From Pelomonas sp. CA6 (GTDB lineage Bacteria > Pseudomonadota > Gammaproteobacteria > Burkholderiales > Burkholderiaceae_C), in assembly GCF_022549225.1 (NCBI RefSeq), contig NZ_JAKZFD010000001.1:62001-126000 (forward strand): DNA of 64,000 nt, read 5' to 3'. A program made the translations under genes and the position numbers. The notes beneath the pieces are model-generated. The model had not been told where the DNA came from, ran no database searches, and was given only the letters and a program-made list of their open reading frames with translations. Below, piece by piece: positions 9,320 through 18,028 of the stretch (positions are counted from its first letter, which is position 1; each line of letters opens with the position of its first letter).

Positions 9320-10722
9320 TGCACGCAGCGCCCCGTCTCGCTCAACGCATCCGGGAGTCGCGCTTGTCACCACCCCATGTCCTGAAGGTCCTGCTGCCGC
9401 TGCTGGCGCTGCTGTGCGGCGCCGTCGGCGCCCAGGTTCCCGCGTCGGCGCCGCCGGCCCCGGCGCAGGCCGCCGCCGCGGCCACCCCGCCGCCGCCGTC
9501 GGTCAGCGCGCGCCGGCTCTACGAGCGCACCCGCACCCAGCTGCTGCAGATCCGCACCCTGCTGGGCGGCAGCCAGGCCTCGGTGGGCTCGGGCTTCGTC
9601 GTCAGCGAGCAGGGCCATGTGATCACCAACTACCACGTGGTCAGCCAGTTCGCGCTGGAGCCCGAGCGCTACCGCCTGCTCTATGCGGCACCGGACGGAC
9701 AAAGTGGCGCGCTGGAGCTGCTGGACGTCGACGTTCGCCGCGACCTGGCGCTGCTGCGCCTGCAACGTCCCGAGGGCGCGCCCGCGCTGCCGGCGCTGCG
9801 TTTCCGCCCGGCCGAGGAGCCGCTCGCCAAGGGCGACCGCATCTACTCCATGGGCAACCCGCACGATGTCGCGTTCGCCGTCGTCGAGGGCAATTACAAC
9901 GGCCTGGTGGAGCGCAGCTTCGACCCGCTGATCTACTACGCCGGCTCCATCAACGCCGGCATGAGCGGCGGGCCGGTGCTGGACGAGGAGGGCCGCGTCG
10001 TCGGCGTCAACGTCTCGGCGATGTTTTTTGCCCAGCAGATGAGCTTCCTGGTGCCGGGCGGCTTTGCCGAGCGGCTGCTGGCGCGCAGCCGCGACGCCAA
10101 GCCGCTACAGGGGCCGGCCTGGCCGCGCGTGCGCGAGCAGCTGACGAGCTACCAGGACGAGCTGGTCAAGAGCTTCCTGGCCCAGCCCTGGCGCAGCGGC
10201 GGGCATGCGCGCTACCGCGTGCCGCTGCCGCAGGAGGAATACATGCGCTGCTGGGGGCGGGGCAGTTCCAGCGAGGACAAGGGGCTGCAGTTCCAGCGCA
10301 GCCAGTGCCGCATGGAGCACGCGGTCTTCATCAGCGGCGAGATCCAGACCGGCTATCTGAACGTGGCCCACGAAACCTATGACGGCCGCCAGCTCGGCGC
10401 GCTGCGCTTCTCGCGCCAGTACGGCAACAGCTTCCGCAACGAGGCGCTGGGGCGGGCCGACAAGCACCGCACCGCGCCGCACTGCCGCGAGGAGTTTGTC
10501 GCCGCGCCCGATGGCCTGCCGCTGCGCACCGTGGCCTGCCTGCGCGCCTATCGCAAGCTGGAGGGGCTGTACGACCTCAGCGTGCTGGTCGCCGCCGTCG
10601 ACAGCAGCATCGAGGGCGAGCTGGGCCGCCTGGACGCCAAGGGCGTCAGCTTCGCCAACGCACAGAAGCTGACCCGTCACTTTCTGCAGGGGTATGCATG
10701 GACAGCTACGGCGTCGCGGTAA
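9319..10722 (+). CDS. Exported trypsin-like serine protease
   Basis: A 467-residue protein when read from the ATG at 9319, which overlaps the previous stop. A TTG at 9364 with GGGAG six bases upstream would give a cleaner signal peptide (LSPPHVLKVLLPLLALLCGA), so the true start may be there. The protease domain has the full triad: H106 (ITNYHVV), D142 (RRDLALLRL) and S216 (NAGMSGGPV). An Ala/Pro-rich linker precedes it. The C-terminal 200 residues hold six or so cysteines and match no domain I recognise. No PDZ domain is seen, unlike DegP. The next gene, an FHA-domain membrane protein, overlaps by 25 bases, so the two are probably made together. Confidence 0.83.
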   Translation: MHAAPRLAQRIRESRLSPPHVLKVLLPLLALLCGAVGAQVPASAPPAPAQAAAAATPPPPSVSARRLYERTRTQLLQIRTLLGGSQASVGSGFVVSEQGHVITNYHVVSQFALEPERYRLLYAAPDGQSGALELLDVDVRRDLALLRLQRPEGAPALPALRFRPAEEPLAKGDRIYSMGNPHDVAFAVVEGNYNGLVERSFDPLIYYAGSINAGMSGGPVLDEEGRVVGVNVSAMFFAQQMSFLVPGGFAERLLARSRDAKPLQGPAWPRVREQLTSYQDELVKSFLAQPWRSGGHARYRVPLPQEEYMRCWGRGSSSEDKGLQFQRSQCRMEHAVFISGEIQTGYLNVAHETYDGRQLGALRFSRQYGNSFRNEALGRADKHRTAPHCREEFVAAPDGLPLRTVACLRAYRKLEGLYDLSVLVAAVDSSIEGELGRLDAKGVSFANAQKLTRHFLQGYAWTATASR

Positions 10723-11705
10723 TCGAGGTCCTGGACGGGGACGGCCAGGTCCGCTGGGTGCATCGCGTGCTGGCCGGCACGCTGCGCATCGGACGTTCGC
10801 CGGCCTGCGACCTGGTGCTGTCCGACCCGCATCTGGCGGCCGAGCATGCGCTGCTGCACTGGGATGGGCAGGATGCCCGGCTGGAGCTGCTGGACAGCCT
10901 CAATGGCGGCCGCCTGGCCGACGAGGCGCTGGCGCCGCGCGAGCCGCGGCCCTGGATGGGCTCGCACGAGCTGCTGCTGGGCACCACCCGGCTGCGCTTG
11001 CGCAGCAGCCGCGATCCGCTGGCGCCGGAGCAGCCGCTGCCGGCCGCTACCGCGCCGGCCCGCGCCGCCGCGCGCGAACCCGGTCGCCTGCTGCCTGCCT
11101 TCGTGCTCGCGGCGCTGTGGGGCGGCCTGCTATGGCTGGACCACTGGCTGGGCAGCGGCCCGGACAGCAGCTGGGTGGAGGCGGCGACCGCCGTGCTCTC
11201 GCCACTGGCCGTCGCGGTGGTCTGGGCGGCGCTATGGGCGCTGGTGTCCCAGCTGTTCCGCCACTGGTTCGCCTTCCTGCCGCATCTGCGCCGCGCGCTG
11301 GTGGCCTTGCTGGGCCTGCAACTGCTGAGCATGGGGCTGCCCTCGCTGGCCTACATCCTGTCCTGGCCGCGCCTGATGGCGCTGGACGGCGTGCTGACCG
11401 CGGCCGGCCTGCTGGGGCTGCTGTGGTGGCAGGCCAGCCTGGTTTGGCCGCGCGCCCGGCGCTGGGTGGGCGGCACGCTGGCCTCGCTGGCCCTGCTGGG
11501 CCTGGCCCTGGTGCTGGGCAAGCGCACCGAGCAGCAGCACTGGCTGGGCCCGGCCTATCTGAGCAGCCTGCCGCCGCCCGTGCTGCGCCTGGCGCCCACG
11601 CGGCCGCTGGACGGGTTCGTCGACGGCCTCAAGGCCCTGGAGGAGCCGCTGCGCCAGCAGGCCGCCAAGCGCAACGAGCAGCAGGAGCCCGGCAGCGAGG
11701 AGTGA
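10698..11705 (+). CDS. FHA-domain integral membrane protein
   Basis: A 335-residue protein. Residues about 20-95 form a forkhead-associated domain (LRIGRSPACDLVLSDPHLAA, then the usual H and the N-G pair in DSLNGGRLAD), which normally binds phosphothreonine peptides. After a linker rich in Ala and Arg, five hydrophobic segments follow (for example LLPAFVLAALWGGLLWLDHW and LRRALVALLGLQLLSMGLP). The C-terminal tail is charged. The FHA domain should lie in the cytoplasm. It overlaps the exported protease by 25 bases. No serine/threonine kinase or phosphatase gene is in the window, so the phosphoprotein partner is unknown. Confidence 0.82.
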   Translation: MDSYGVAVIEVLDGDGQVRWVHRVLAGTLRIGRSPACDLVLSDPHLAAEHALLHWDGQDARLELLDSLNGGRLADEALAPREPRPWMGSHELLLGTTRLRLRSSRDPLAPEQPLPAATAPARAAAREPGRLLPAFVLAALWGGLLWLDHWLGSGPDSSWVEAATAVLSPLAVAVVWAALWALVSQLFRHWFAFLPHLRRALVALLGLQLLSMGLPSLAYILSWPRLMALDGVLTAAGLLGLLWWQASLVWPRARRWVGGTLASLALLGLALVLGKRTEQQHWLGPAYLSSLPPPVLRLAPTRPLDGFVDGLKALEEPLRQQAAKRNEQQEPGSEE

Positions 11706-11727
11706 GCCCAGACAGCGGGCGGCGCAC

Positions 11728-11748
11728 CGAGCGGCGCAAGGCCGCTCG
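11728..11748. terminator. Hairpin between converging FHA gene and cysteine synthase
   Basis: CGAGCGGC (11728-11735) pairs perfectly with GCCGCTCG (11741-11748) around GCAAG. It lies between two converging genes and could stop transcription from both sides. Neither side has a clear T-run, so the call is tentative. Confidence 0.4.
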
Positions 11749-11762
11749 TTGCGCGCGGTCGC

Positions 11763-12680
11763 TCAGGCGGGCAGGAAGCCCTCGACCGACAGGTAGCGCT
11801 CGCCGGTGTCGTAGTTGAAGCCCAGCACGCGCGCGCCGGCGCCCAGCTCGGGCAGCTTGGCGGCGATCGCGGCCAGCGTGGCGCCGCTGGAGATGCCCAC
11901 CAGCAGGCCTTCCTCGCGCGCGCTGCGGCGCGCGTATTCGCGCGCGTCCTCGGCATCGACCTGCAGCACGCCGTCCAGCAGCTCGGTCTTCAGGTTTTTG
12001 GGCACGAAGCCCGCGCCGATGCCCTGGATCGGATGCGGGCTGGGCTGGCCGCCGCTGATGACCGGCGAGGCCTTGGGCTCCACCGCATAGACCTTCAGAT
12101 TCGGCCAGGCCTTCTTCAGCACCTGCGCGCAGCCGCTGAGGTGGCCGCCGGTGCCCACGCCGGTGATCAGCGCGTCCAAGCCCTCGGGGAAGTCGGCCAG
12201 GATCTCCTGCGCCGTGCTGCGCACGTGCACGGCGATGTTGGCCTCGTTCTCGAACTGCTGCGGGATCCAGGCGCCGGGCGTCTGCGCGGCGATCTCCTCG
12301 GCGCGTGCGATCGCGCCTTTCATGCCCTTCTCGCGCGGCGTGAGGTCGAACTGCGCGCCATAGGCCAGCATCAGGCGGCGGCGCTCGACGGACATGCTGT
12401 CGGGCATCACCAGGATCAGCCGGTAGCCCTTCACGGCCGCCACCATGGCCAGGCCGACGCCGGTGTTGCCCGAGGTCGGTTCGACGATGGTGCCGCCCGG
12501 CTTGAGCAGGCCGCGGGCCTCGGCGTCCTCGACCATGGACAGCGCGATGCGGTCCTTGATCGAGCCGCCCGGATTGCTGCGCTCGGACTTGACCCAGACC
12601 TGGGCCTGCGGACCGAACAGGCGGTTGATGCGGATGTGGGGGGTGCCGCCGATGGTGGCGAGGACGTTGTCGGCTCTCAT
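11763..12680 (-). CDS. Cysteine synthase (O-acetylserine sulfhydrylase)
   Basis: A 305-residue PLP enzyme that makes cysteine from O-acetylserine and sulfide. The PLP lysine is in [16 protein letters not shown], the substrate loop is [14 protein letters not shown], the phosphate-binding loop is [11 protein letters not shown], and the C-terminal serine that binds the pyridine nitrogen lies in VGISSGAT. The start at 12680 is supported by GGAGAA eight bases upstream; the frame is open further but without homology. Motifs are closer to CysK than CysM, but I leave the symbol blank because the two are not separable by eye. The gene faces away from rnpB. Confidence 0.9.
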   Translation of the reverse strand: MRADNVLATIGGTPHIRINRLFGPQAQVWVKSERSNPGGSIKDRIALSMVEDAEARGLLKPGGTIVEPTSGNTGVGLAMVAAVKGYRLILVMPDSMSVERRRLMLAYGAQFDLTPREKGMKGAIARAEEIAAQTPGAWIPQQFENEANIAVHVRSTAQEILADFPEGLDALITGVGTGGHLSGCAQVLKKAWPNLKVYAVEPKASPVISGGQPSPHPIQGIGAGFVPKNLKTELLDGVLQVDAEDAREYARRSAREEGLLVGISSGATLAAIAAKLPELGAGARVLGFNYDTGERYLSVEGFLPA

Positions 12681-12812
12681 GGGGAGGTTCTCCTTGTGCG
12701 CGAATGCTAGCCCCGCTGCTGGACGGAATCGGACCTGGGGCATAGATCGAATGGTCAGATGCTTATGCCGCGCGGGCAAGGGCGTCGCCCGGTTCCCGCG
12801 TCCGTGATGTTG

Positions 12813-12818
12813 GATAAT
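12813..12818 (+). promoter_or_regulatory. Candidate -10 box of rnpB
   Basis: GATAAT at 12813-12818 lies 7 bases before the predicted first base of the RNase P RNA, the usual distance for a sigma-70 promoter. No good -35 box is seen 17 bases upstream. Confidence 0.45.
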
Positions 12819-12825
12819 GCGGCCC

Positions 12826-13166
12826 GTGAAGCAAGCCAGACCGCCGCTGGTGCAAGCGTGGAAACACCGCACTGGAGGAAGGTCCGGACTGCATAGAGCG
12901 GCGTAGCAGCCAACGGCTGTCCGGCGTGAGCCGAGGATCAGAGCAACAGAGACGAGTCGCCGCGGGCCCCAGGTCCGCGGCGGGTGAAACGGGCAATCTC
13001 TACGCGCAGCAACACCAAGTAGGCCAGCGATGATGCGGCTCGCAGAGCTGGCGGGTAGGTGGCATTGAGCCGGGCAGCGATGTCCGGCCCAGAGGAATGG
13101 CGGTCACGGCCCGGGCCCCGCAAGGGGTCCGGGCCGCACAGAATCCGGCCTATCGGCTTGCTTCAC
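12826..13166 (+). ncRNA. rnpB: RNase P RNA (class A)
   Basis: The RNA component that cuts the 5' leader from tRNA precursors. The ends pair as helix P1: GTGAAGCAAGCC (12826-12837) with GGCTTGCTTCAC (13155-13166). Conserved class A blocks are visible: GGAGGAAGGTCCGGACT near 12871, the AGAGCAACAGAGA stretch near 12940, GTGAAACGGGCAATCTC near 12985, the CCAAGTAGG block near 13014 and the 3' part of the core near 13093 (CAGAGGAATGGC). Length of about 340 bases is normal. The exact 3' end is approximate. The stop codon of the converging oxidoreductase gene falls inside the 3' strand of P1. Confidence 0.93.
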
Positions 13167-14161
13167 TCTTTATCGGCGCCGGCCAGCAGGGCCTCGATGG
13201 TCTGCTGCACGGCCAGCGCCTCGGCGAAGCCGGGCAGGCTGTGCGAATGGCCCTCGATCATCGCCATCCAGTGCAGCAGCAGATCGACCGTGCCGCTGAC
13301 ATGGTGCTGCTCCGGGCTGCCCAGCACGCGCTCCTGTGTGCCGTCGCGCTGCACGATGCGGCCGAACCATTCGCTCAGCTCAATCTCGCCCTCGCTGGCC
13401 CGCCACAGCATGCGGTTGTGGTCGGCCGGAGCGCCGGGCACGCCGCCCACCGAGGCGCGCAGGCGCACCGGCACGCCGGCCGCGAGCAGCTCGGCGTCCA
13501 GCGCGGTCTCGGCGCCCAGGCCGTCGACCGGATAGCGGACCGTGGAGCGCAGCAGGTGGGCCGGGCCCAGCACGCGCTGCAGCACGAAGATGAAGTGCGA
13601 GATCACCTCGCGCGTGAAGCCGCCCTCCAGCCGCCCGCTGAGCCAGGCGCCGGCGTCGGCCTGCCAGGGCCGCGGCCAGGCCGCGAAGCTCAGCTCCAGC
13701 TCCACCGAGCGCAGCGCGCCCAGCGGCCGCCGCGACGCAATGCCGAAGGTCTGCTGCAGCACCGACAGCCCCGCCGACGCGGCGAGCGAGAAGTTCACCG
13801 CCGCGCGCCGCCGCTCGCGCTCGATGCGCGCGATGCAGGCGCGCGCCGCGTCGGTGTCGGTGGACAACGGCTTTTCGCACAGCACGGCCAGGCCCGCGTC
13901 CAGCGCCGCCTCGGTCAGCGGGATGTGGGCCTGCGGCGGCGTCGCGATGTAGATGCCGCGCAGCTCGCTGCTGCGGATCAGCGCGTCGGCGCTGGTCGCC
14001 GGGCGCAGATGGGGATGGCGCGCCACCGTCTGGGCCAGCACCTGGGGATCGGCATCCCAAACCATCAGCGGTCGCAGACGGGCATGCGCCGCCAGGCGGG
14101 CCAGCATGCGCTGACCCATGACGCCCAATCCGATCACCCCGATGTTCAAAAGTCCCGGCAC
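13163..14161 (-). CDS. Gfo/Idh/MocA-family oxidoreductase
   Basis: A 332-residue NAD(P)-dependent oxidoreductase. The Rossmann fold is at the start (NIGVIGLGVMGQRMLARLAA). The family lysine lies in VLCEKPLSTD (position about 100), and YIATPPQAH is the usual second nucleotide-contact region. The C-terminal domain is the beta-sheet substrate domain. Members act on sugars, inositols or related compounds; the substrate cannot be read here. There is no obvious partner gene: a drug-efflux gene is divergent upstream, and the 3' end runs 4 bases into rnpB from the other side. Confidence 0.85.
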   Translation of the reverse strand: MPGLLNIGVIGLGVMGQRMLARLAAHARLRPLMVWDADPQVLAQTVARHPHLRPATSADALIRSSELRGIYIATPPQAHIPLTEAALDAGLAVLCEKPLSTDTDAARACIARIERERRRAAVNFSLAASAGLSVLQQTFGIASRRPLGALRSVELELSFAAWPRPWQADAGAWLSGRLEGGFTREVISHFIFVLQRVLGPAHLLRSTVRYPVDGLGAETALDAELLAAGVPVRLRASVGGVPGAPADHNRMLWRASEGEIELSEWFGRIVQRDGTQERVLGSPEQHHVSGTVDLLLHWMAMIEGHSHSLPGFAEALAVQQTIEALLAGADKE

Positions 14162-14265
14162 CGCTGTGGCTCCTCGACGGCAAAACGGCGCAGTTTAGGC
14201 CCCGCCGCTACACTGCCGCTCCACGCCTATGCCCGCCTCTCTGTAACGGGCGCACTACGCACGAA

Positions 14266-15489
14266 ATGAGCATGAATCCAAACGCCGCCACGCTGTGGCG
14301 TGCGCCGCGCTGGGCGCTGTCCATCCTGCTGGCCGCGCTGGCCACGGTGGGCCCGTTCTCGATCGACACCTACCTGCCCGCCTTCGCCGGCATTGCGCGC
14401 GCGCTCGACGCGAGCCCGGTGCAGATGCAGCAGACCTTGTCGGGCTACCTGCTCGGCTTCGCGCTGATGAACCTGTTCCACGGAGCGCTGTCGGACAGTT
14501 TCGGCCGCCGCCCCGTCGTGCTGTGGGGCATGGCCATGTTCACCCTCGCGTCGCTGGGCTGCGCGCTGGCCGGCAGCATCGGCCAGCTGGTGTTCTGGCG
14601 CACGGTGCAGGGCTTGTCGGCGGGCGCGGGCGTGGTCGTCTCGCGCGCCATCATCCGCGACATGTTCCCGCCGTCCGAGGCGCAGCGGGTGATGTCGCAG
14701 GTGACCATCTTCTTCGGCCTGGCGCCGGCGATCGCGCCGATGATCGGCGGCTTTCTGTTCGAGCACGCCGACTGGCACTCCATCTTCTGGTTCCTGGTCG
14801 GCGTCGGCGCGCTGCTGCTGGTGGCCAACTGGCGCCTGCTGCCCGAGACCTTGCACGAGGATCACCGCCAGCCCTTCCACGTCGGCCATCTGATGCGCGG
14901 CTACCGCGAGCTGGTGACCAGCCATCGCTTCATCCTGCTCGCGCTGGCCAGCGGCATTCCGTTCAACGGCATGTTCCTCTACGTGCTGTCCGCCCCGGTC
15001 TTCCTTGGCGAGCACCTGGGCATGGCGCCGTCGCGCTTCTTCATCTTCTTCTGCTTCACCATCGGCGGCATCATGGCCGGCGCCTGGCTCAGCGGCCGCC
15101 TGGCCGGGCGCATCAAGCCCAAGCAGCAAATCCGCCGCGGCTTCGTGATCATGGTGCTGACCTCGGTGGCCAACATCGTGTGCAGCGCGCTGCTCGAGCC
15201 CGCCGCCTGGTGGTCCTTCCCGCTGATCGGCACCTTCGCGTTCGGCTGGGCGCTGATGGTGCCGGTGGTGACGCTGATGGTGCTGGACCAGGCGCCGGAC
15301 CGGCGCGGCATGGCCTCGTCGCTGCAGGCCTGCATCGGCAGCGCGGCCAACGGCCTGGTGGCCGGCCTGCTGGTGCCGCTGGTGATGCATTCCACGCTGA
15401 GCCTGGCGCTGGCCTCGGCGGGCATGATGTGCATCGGCCTGCTGTCCTGGCTGTGGGTCAAGCGCGAGGTCGGCCTGCTGCACGCCTGA
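14266..15489 (+). CDS. Bcr/CflA-type MFS multidrug efflux transporter
   Basis: A 407-residue inner-membrane transporter with 12 predicted membrane helices. The N-terminal helix contains the family mark TVGPFSIDTYLPAF. The MFS signature between helices 2 and 3 is intact (GALSDSFGRRPVVLWGMAMF), and helix 4 carries RTVQGLSAGAGVVVSRAIIRD, typical of proton-driven Bcr/CflA exporters of antibiotics such as bicyclomycin and chloramphenicol. The start is ATG at 14266, with a second in-frame ATG two codons on. It is divergent from the oxidoreductase gene with a 104-base gap. Confidence 0.88.
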   Translation: MSMNPNAATLWRAPRWALSILLAALATVGPFSIDTYLPAFAGIARALDASPVQMQQTLSGYLLGFALMNLFHGALSDSFGRRPVVLWGMAMFTLASLGCALAGSIGQLVFWRTVQGLSAGAGVVVSRAIIRDMFPPSEAQRVMSQVTIFFGLAPAIAPMIGGFLFEHADWHSIFWFLVGVGALLLVANWRLLPETLHEDHRQPFHVGHLMRGYRELVTSHRFILLALASGIPFNGMFLYVLSAPVFLGEHLGMAPSRFFIFFCFTIGGIMAGAWLSGRLAGRIKPKQQIRRGFVIMVLTSVANIVCSALLEPAAWWSFPLIGTFAFGWALMVPVVTLMVLDQAPDRRGMASSLQACIGSAANGLVAGLLVPLVMHSTLSLALASAGMMCIGLLSWLWVKREVGLLHA

Positions 15490-15572
15490 GGGCACTCAAG
15501 ATTCGGCCCCGAACGGCCGACATTGCGCAGTAGGGGCGCGGCGTCTGCCGCCGCCCCGCCGTGGAGCCGCCC

Positions 15573-16535
15573 ATGTCCCGAACCCGCCTGCCCCTGACCC
15601 GTCTGTTCGCCGCCGTGCTGCTGCTGCCCTGCCTGGGGCTGGCGGCCGAGGAGCGTGCCAGCGACGCCGCGCCCAGCGCGCTGCGCGAGCGCCTGGCCGA
15701 CCGGCTCAAGGACGACGCGGCCACGCTCAAGCTCAGCGGCCCGCGGCGCCCGGACAAGGCGGCCTCGGGCGCCGCGGCCGAGCCGTCGCGCCGTGGCTCG
15801 GCGGCCGCCCGGGGCGCGGCGAAGCCGGCCAAGCCCGCGGCGCCCCCAGCGCCAGCGCCCTGGGGCTATGAGGGCGACGGCGCGCCCGAGCACTGGGCCC
15901 GGCTGGCGCCCGAGAACCGGCTCTGCGCCGCCGGCCTGCGCCAGAGCCCCGTGGACCTGCGCGACACCGTGCGTGTGGAGCAGGAGCCGCTGCGCCTGGA
16001 CTACCGCGCCGGCGCCTTCACGGTGCAGGACAACGGCCGCGCCATCCAGCTGACGGTGGCGCCGGGCAATGCGCTGCAGGTGATGGGCCGGCGCTTCGAG
16101 CTGCAGCGCCTGGTGTTCCGCGCGCCGGCCGAGTCGCGCATCGCGGGGCGCAGCTTCGACATGTCGGTGCAGCTGCTGCACAAGGACGCCGAGGGCCGCC
16201 ACGCGGTGCTGGAGGTGCTGCTGGACCGCGGCATGGCGCCCGCGCCGCAGCCCGCCGTGCAGACGGTGCTGAACCATCTGCCGCTGGAGCGCGGCGAGGC
16301 CTACACGCCGGCGCAGGCGCTGGATCCGCTGGACTTCCTGCCCGCCGACCGCGCCTACTTCAGCTACATGGGCTCGCTGAGCACGCCACCTTGCACCGAG
16401 GGCGTTCTGTGGCTGGTGCTGCGCCAGCCGGTGCCGATCTCATCGCCGCAGCTGGAGATCTTCCGCCGCTTCCACCCGATGAATGCGCGCCCGCCTCAGC
16501 CAGCCGGCGACCGCCTGATCAAAGAGTCCAGCTGA
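15573..16535 (+). CDS. Alpha-carbonic-anhydrase-fold protein lacking zinc ligands
   Basis: A 320-residue exported protein. I use the ATG at 15573, with GGAG six bases upstream, over a GTG at 15561. A signal peptide (about residues 1-24) and a charged Ala-rich linker precede an alpha-carbonic anhydrase domain. That domain starts at WGYEGDGAPEHWARL and ends with SYMGSLSTPPCTEGVLWLVL. The three zinc histidines of the family are replaced: the first two fall at V181 and R183 in RLVFRAPAES, and the third at Q200 in MSVQLLHKD. The protein should therefore not hydrate CO2 in the normal way. It may be a binding or structural domain. The last 40 bases overlap the converging sucrose phosphorylase gene. 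Confidence 0.82.
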   Translation: MSRTRLPLTRLFAAVLLLPCLGLAAEERASDAAPSALRERLADRLKDDAATLKLSGPRRPDKAASGAAAEPSRRGSAAARGAAKPAKPAAPPAPAPWGYEGDGAPEHWARLAPENRLCAAGLRQSPVDLRDTVRVEQEPLRLDYRAGAFTVQDNGRAIQLTVAPGNALQVMGRRFELQRLVFRAPAESRIAGRSFDMSVQLLHKDAEGRHAVLEVLLDRGMAPAPQPAVQTVLNHLPLERGEAYTPAQALDPLDFLPADRAYFSYMGSLSTPPCTEGVLWLVLRQPVPISSPQLEIFRRFHPMNARPPQPAGDRLIKESS

Positions 16536-18028
16536 GGCGCCGAACGCGCGTCCAGTGTCAGCACCTGAGCTTCGCCCTCGGCCGCGCTGGCGCGCAGCAC
16601 GGCGGCGGGTGCGGCGAAGTCGATCTCCAGTTCCAGGCGCTGGCCCTCGTGGTCCCAGTGCAGGGCCAGCTGGTGCCCGGGGCGCGGCGGGCAGTCGAAG
16701 CGGCCGCTGAACGCGGGGTGCTGGTTGCGCAGCCGGATCAGCGCGCACAGCGCCTGCACGACCGGGCGCTGCAACTGCGCATGGATCTCGTCGGGGGCGT
16801 AGCGGTGGCGGTTGATGTCGCGGCCCACGCCGCTGTGGGCCAGCAGTTCCATGTCGTTGGCGCCAGCCAGCAGGCCCACGTAATAGACCTGGGGCACGCC
16901 GGGCAGGAAGAACTGCAGCGCGCGCGCGATCAGGTAGGCGGTTTCGTCGCCGCCCAGCGCGTCGAAGAAGCTGCAGTTGACCTGGTAGAGGTCCAGGTTG
17001 GACGCCGCGGCGCCGGTGGCGCGCCGGCTCTGCCCGCCGCTGTTGGCGTGGATGCGCTCGACCAGCGCATCCAGCTCCGCCGGCGCCACCAGCCCCGGGC
17101 AGCGCTCGCGGTCGCTGGCGTCCGCGCCGATGTCGATGATGCCGATGCCGTCGTGCGTGTCCAGCACGGTCAGCGCGTTGACCGGGCGCTGCGCGATCCA
17201 GGCCTTCAGCGGCCCCGCCGTGCCATTGAACAGCGCATGCAGCGCCAGCGGTGGCAGCGCGAAGTCGTAGACCCAGTCCACCTGGCGCGCGATCTCGATC
17301 TGGCGCTGGTAATAGCTGTGGATCTCGACCAGCACCTCCATGCCCAGCGTATGCGCCTGCGCCGTGAACGCGGCGATGAAATCGAAGGTCTCCGGCATCA
17401 TGAAGCAGCTCGCGCCCGCCTTCTTGACGGCGTAGCCCGCGGCGTCCAGCCGGATCATCGTGATGCCGCTGTCGGCGAAGCGCTTCAGGATGCCCGCGAG
17501 ATAGGCGCGGCCCTGCGCGTGGTGGACGTCGATGTCCAGCTGCTGCGGCGTGAAGGTGGTCCAGAGGATCTTCTTCTGCCCGTTCTTCAGCGTCGTGCAG
17601 CTCAGCGGCAGCCCGGGACGGGGGCGGTAGATCGCGAGCAGGTCGCGCTCCGTCGCGCCTTGCGGGAAGACGGCGTCCAAGGTCAGGAACAGCCCGGCGT
17701 AGGGCGAGTTCTCGCCATGCGCCGAATAGTGCTGGAACTGCGGCGAGTCGGCCGACATGTGGTTGACGATCACATCGGCCATCACCGGCAGTTCGGAGGC
17801 CAGGGTCTTGAGGTCCAGCCAGTCGCCCAGGCGCGGGTCGACCAGGGTGTGGTCGATCGGGTCGAAGCCGGCATCGGCGCCGTCGATGGGATGGAAGAAG
17901 GGCAGCAGATGGACGCCGCCGAACAGGCCGGCCAGCGGCCCGTCGCGCCCCAGCAGGGCATGCAGTTCGCGCAGGCCGCCGCCGCCCAGACGGTCGACAT
18001 AGGTGATCAGTTGGACTTGGTTTTTCAT
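16496..18028 (-). CDS. Sucrose phosphorylase (GH13)
   Basis: A 510-residue cytoplasmic enzyme that converts sucrose and phosphate to glucose-1-phosphate and fructose. Catalytic residues are visible: nucleophile D195 (MIRLDAAGYAVKK), acid/base E235 (VLVEIHSYY) and the transition-state aspartate in VLDTHDGIGIIDIG. The 40-residue gap between nucleophile and acid/base equals that in the Bifidobacterium enzyme, and long stretches such as ATGAAASNLDLYQVN and FFLPGVPQVYYVGLLAG match it. This separates it from amylosucrase. The start at 18028 overlaps the stop of the transporter gene by 4 bases. It is the last gene of the sucrose operon. Confidence 0.92.
   Translation of the reverse strand: MKNQVQLITYVDRLGGGGLRELHALLGRDGPLAGLFGGVHLLPFFHPIDGADAGFDPIDHTLVDPRLGDWLDLKTLASELPVMADVIVNHMSADSPQFQHYSAHGENSPYAGLFLTLDAVFPQGATERDLLAIYRPRPGLPLSCTTLKNGQKKILWTTFTPQQLDIDVHHAQGRAYLAGILKRFADSGITMIRLDAAGYAVKKAGASCFMMPETFDFIAAFTAQAHTLGMEVLVEIHSYYQRQIEIARQVDWVYDFALPPLALHALFNGTAGPLKAWIAQRPVNALTVLDTHDGIGIIDIGADASDRERCPGLVAPAELDALVERIHANSGGQSRRATGAAASNLDLYQVNCSFFDALGGDETAYLIARALQFFLPGVPQVYYVGLLAGANDMELLAHSGVGRDINRHRYAPDEIHAQLQRPVVQALCALIRLRNQHPAFSGRFDCPPRPGHQLALHWDHEGQRLELEIDFAAPAAVLRASAAEGEAQVLTLDARSAPQLDSLIRRSPAG

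Noticed and set aside
15503-15520. Hairpin TCGGCC/GGCCGA after the Bcr/CflA-type gene as terminator
   Set aside because: The stem is only 6 bases and no T-run follows, so it does not stand out from chance in this GC-rich sequence.
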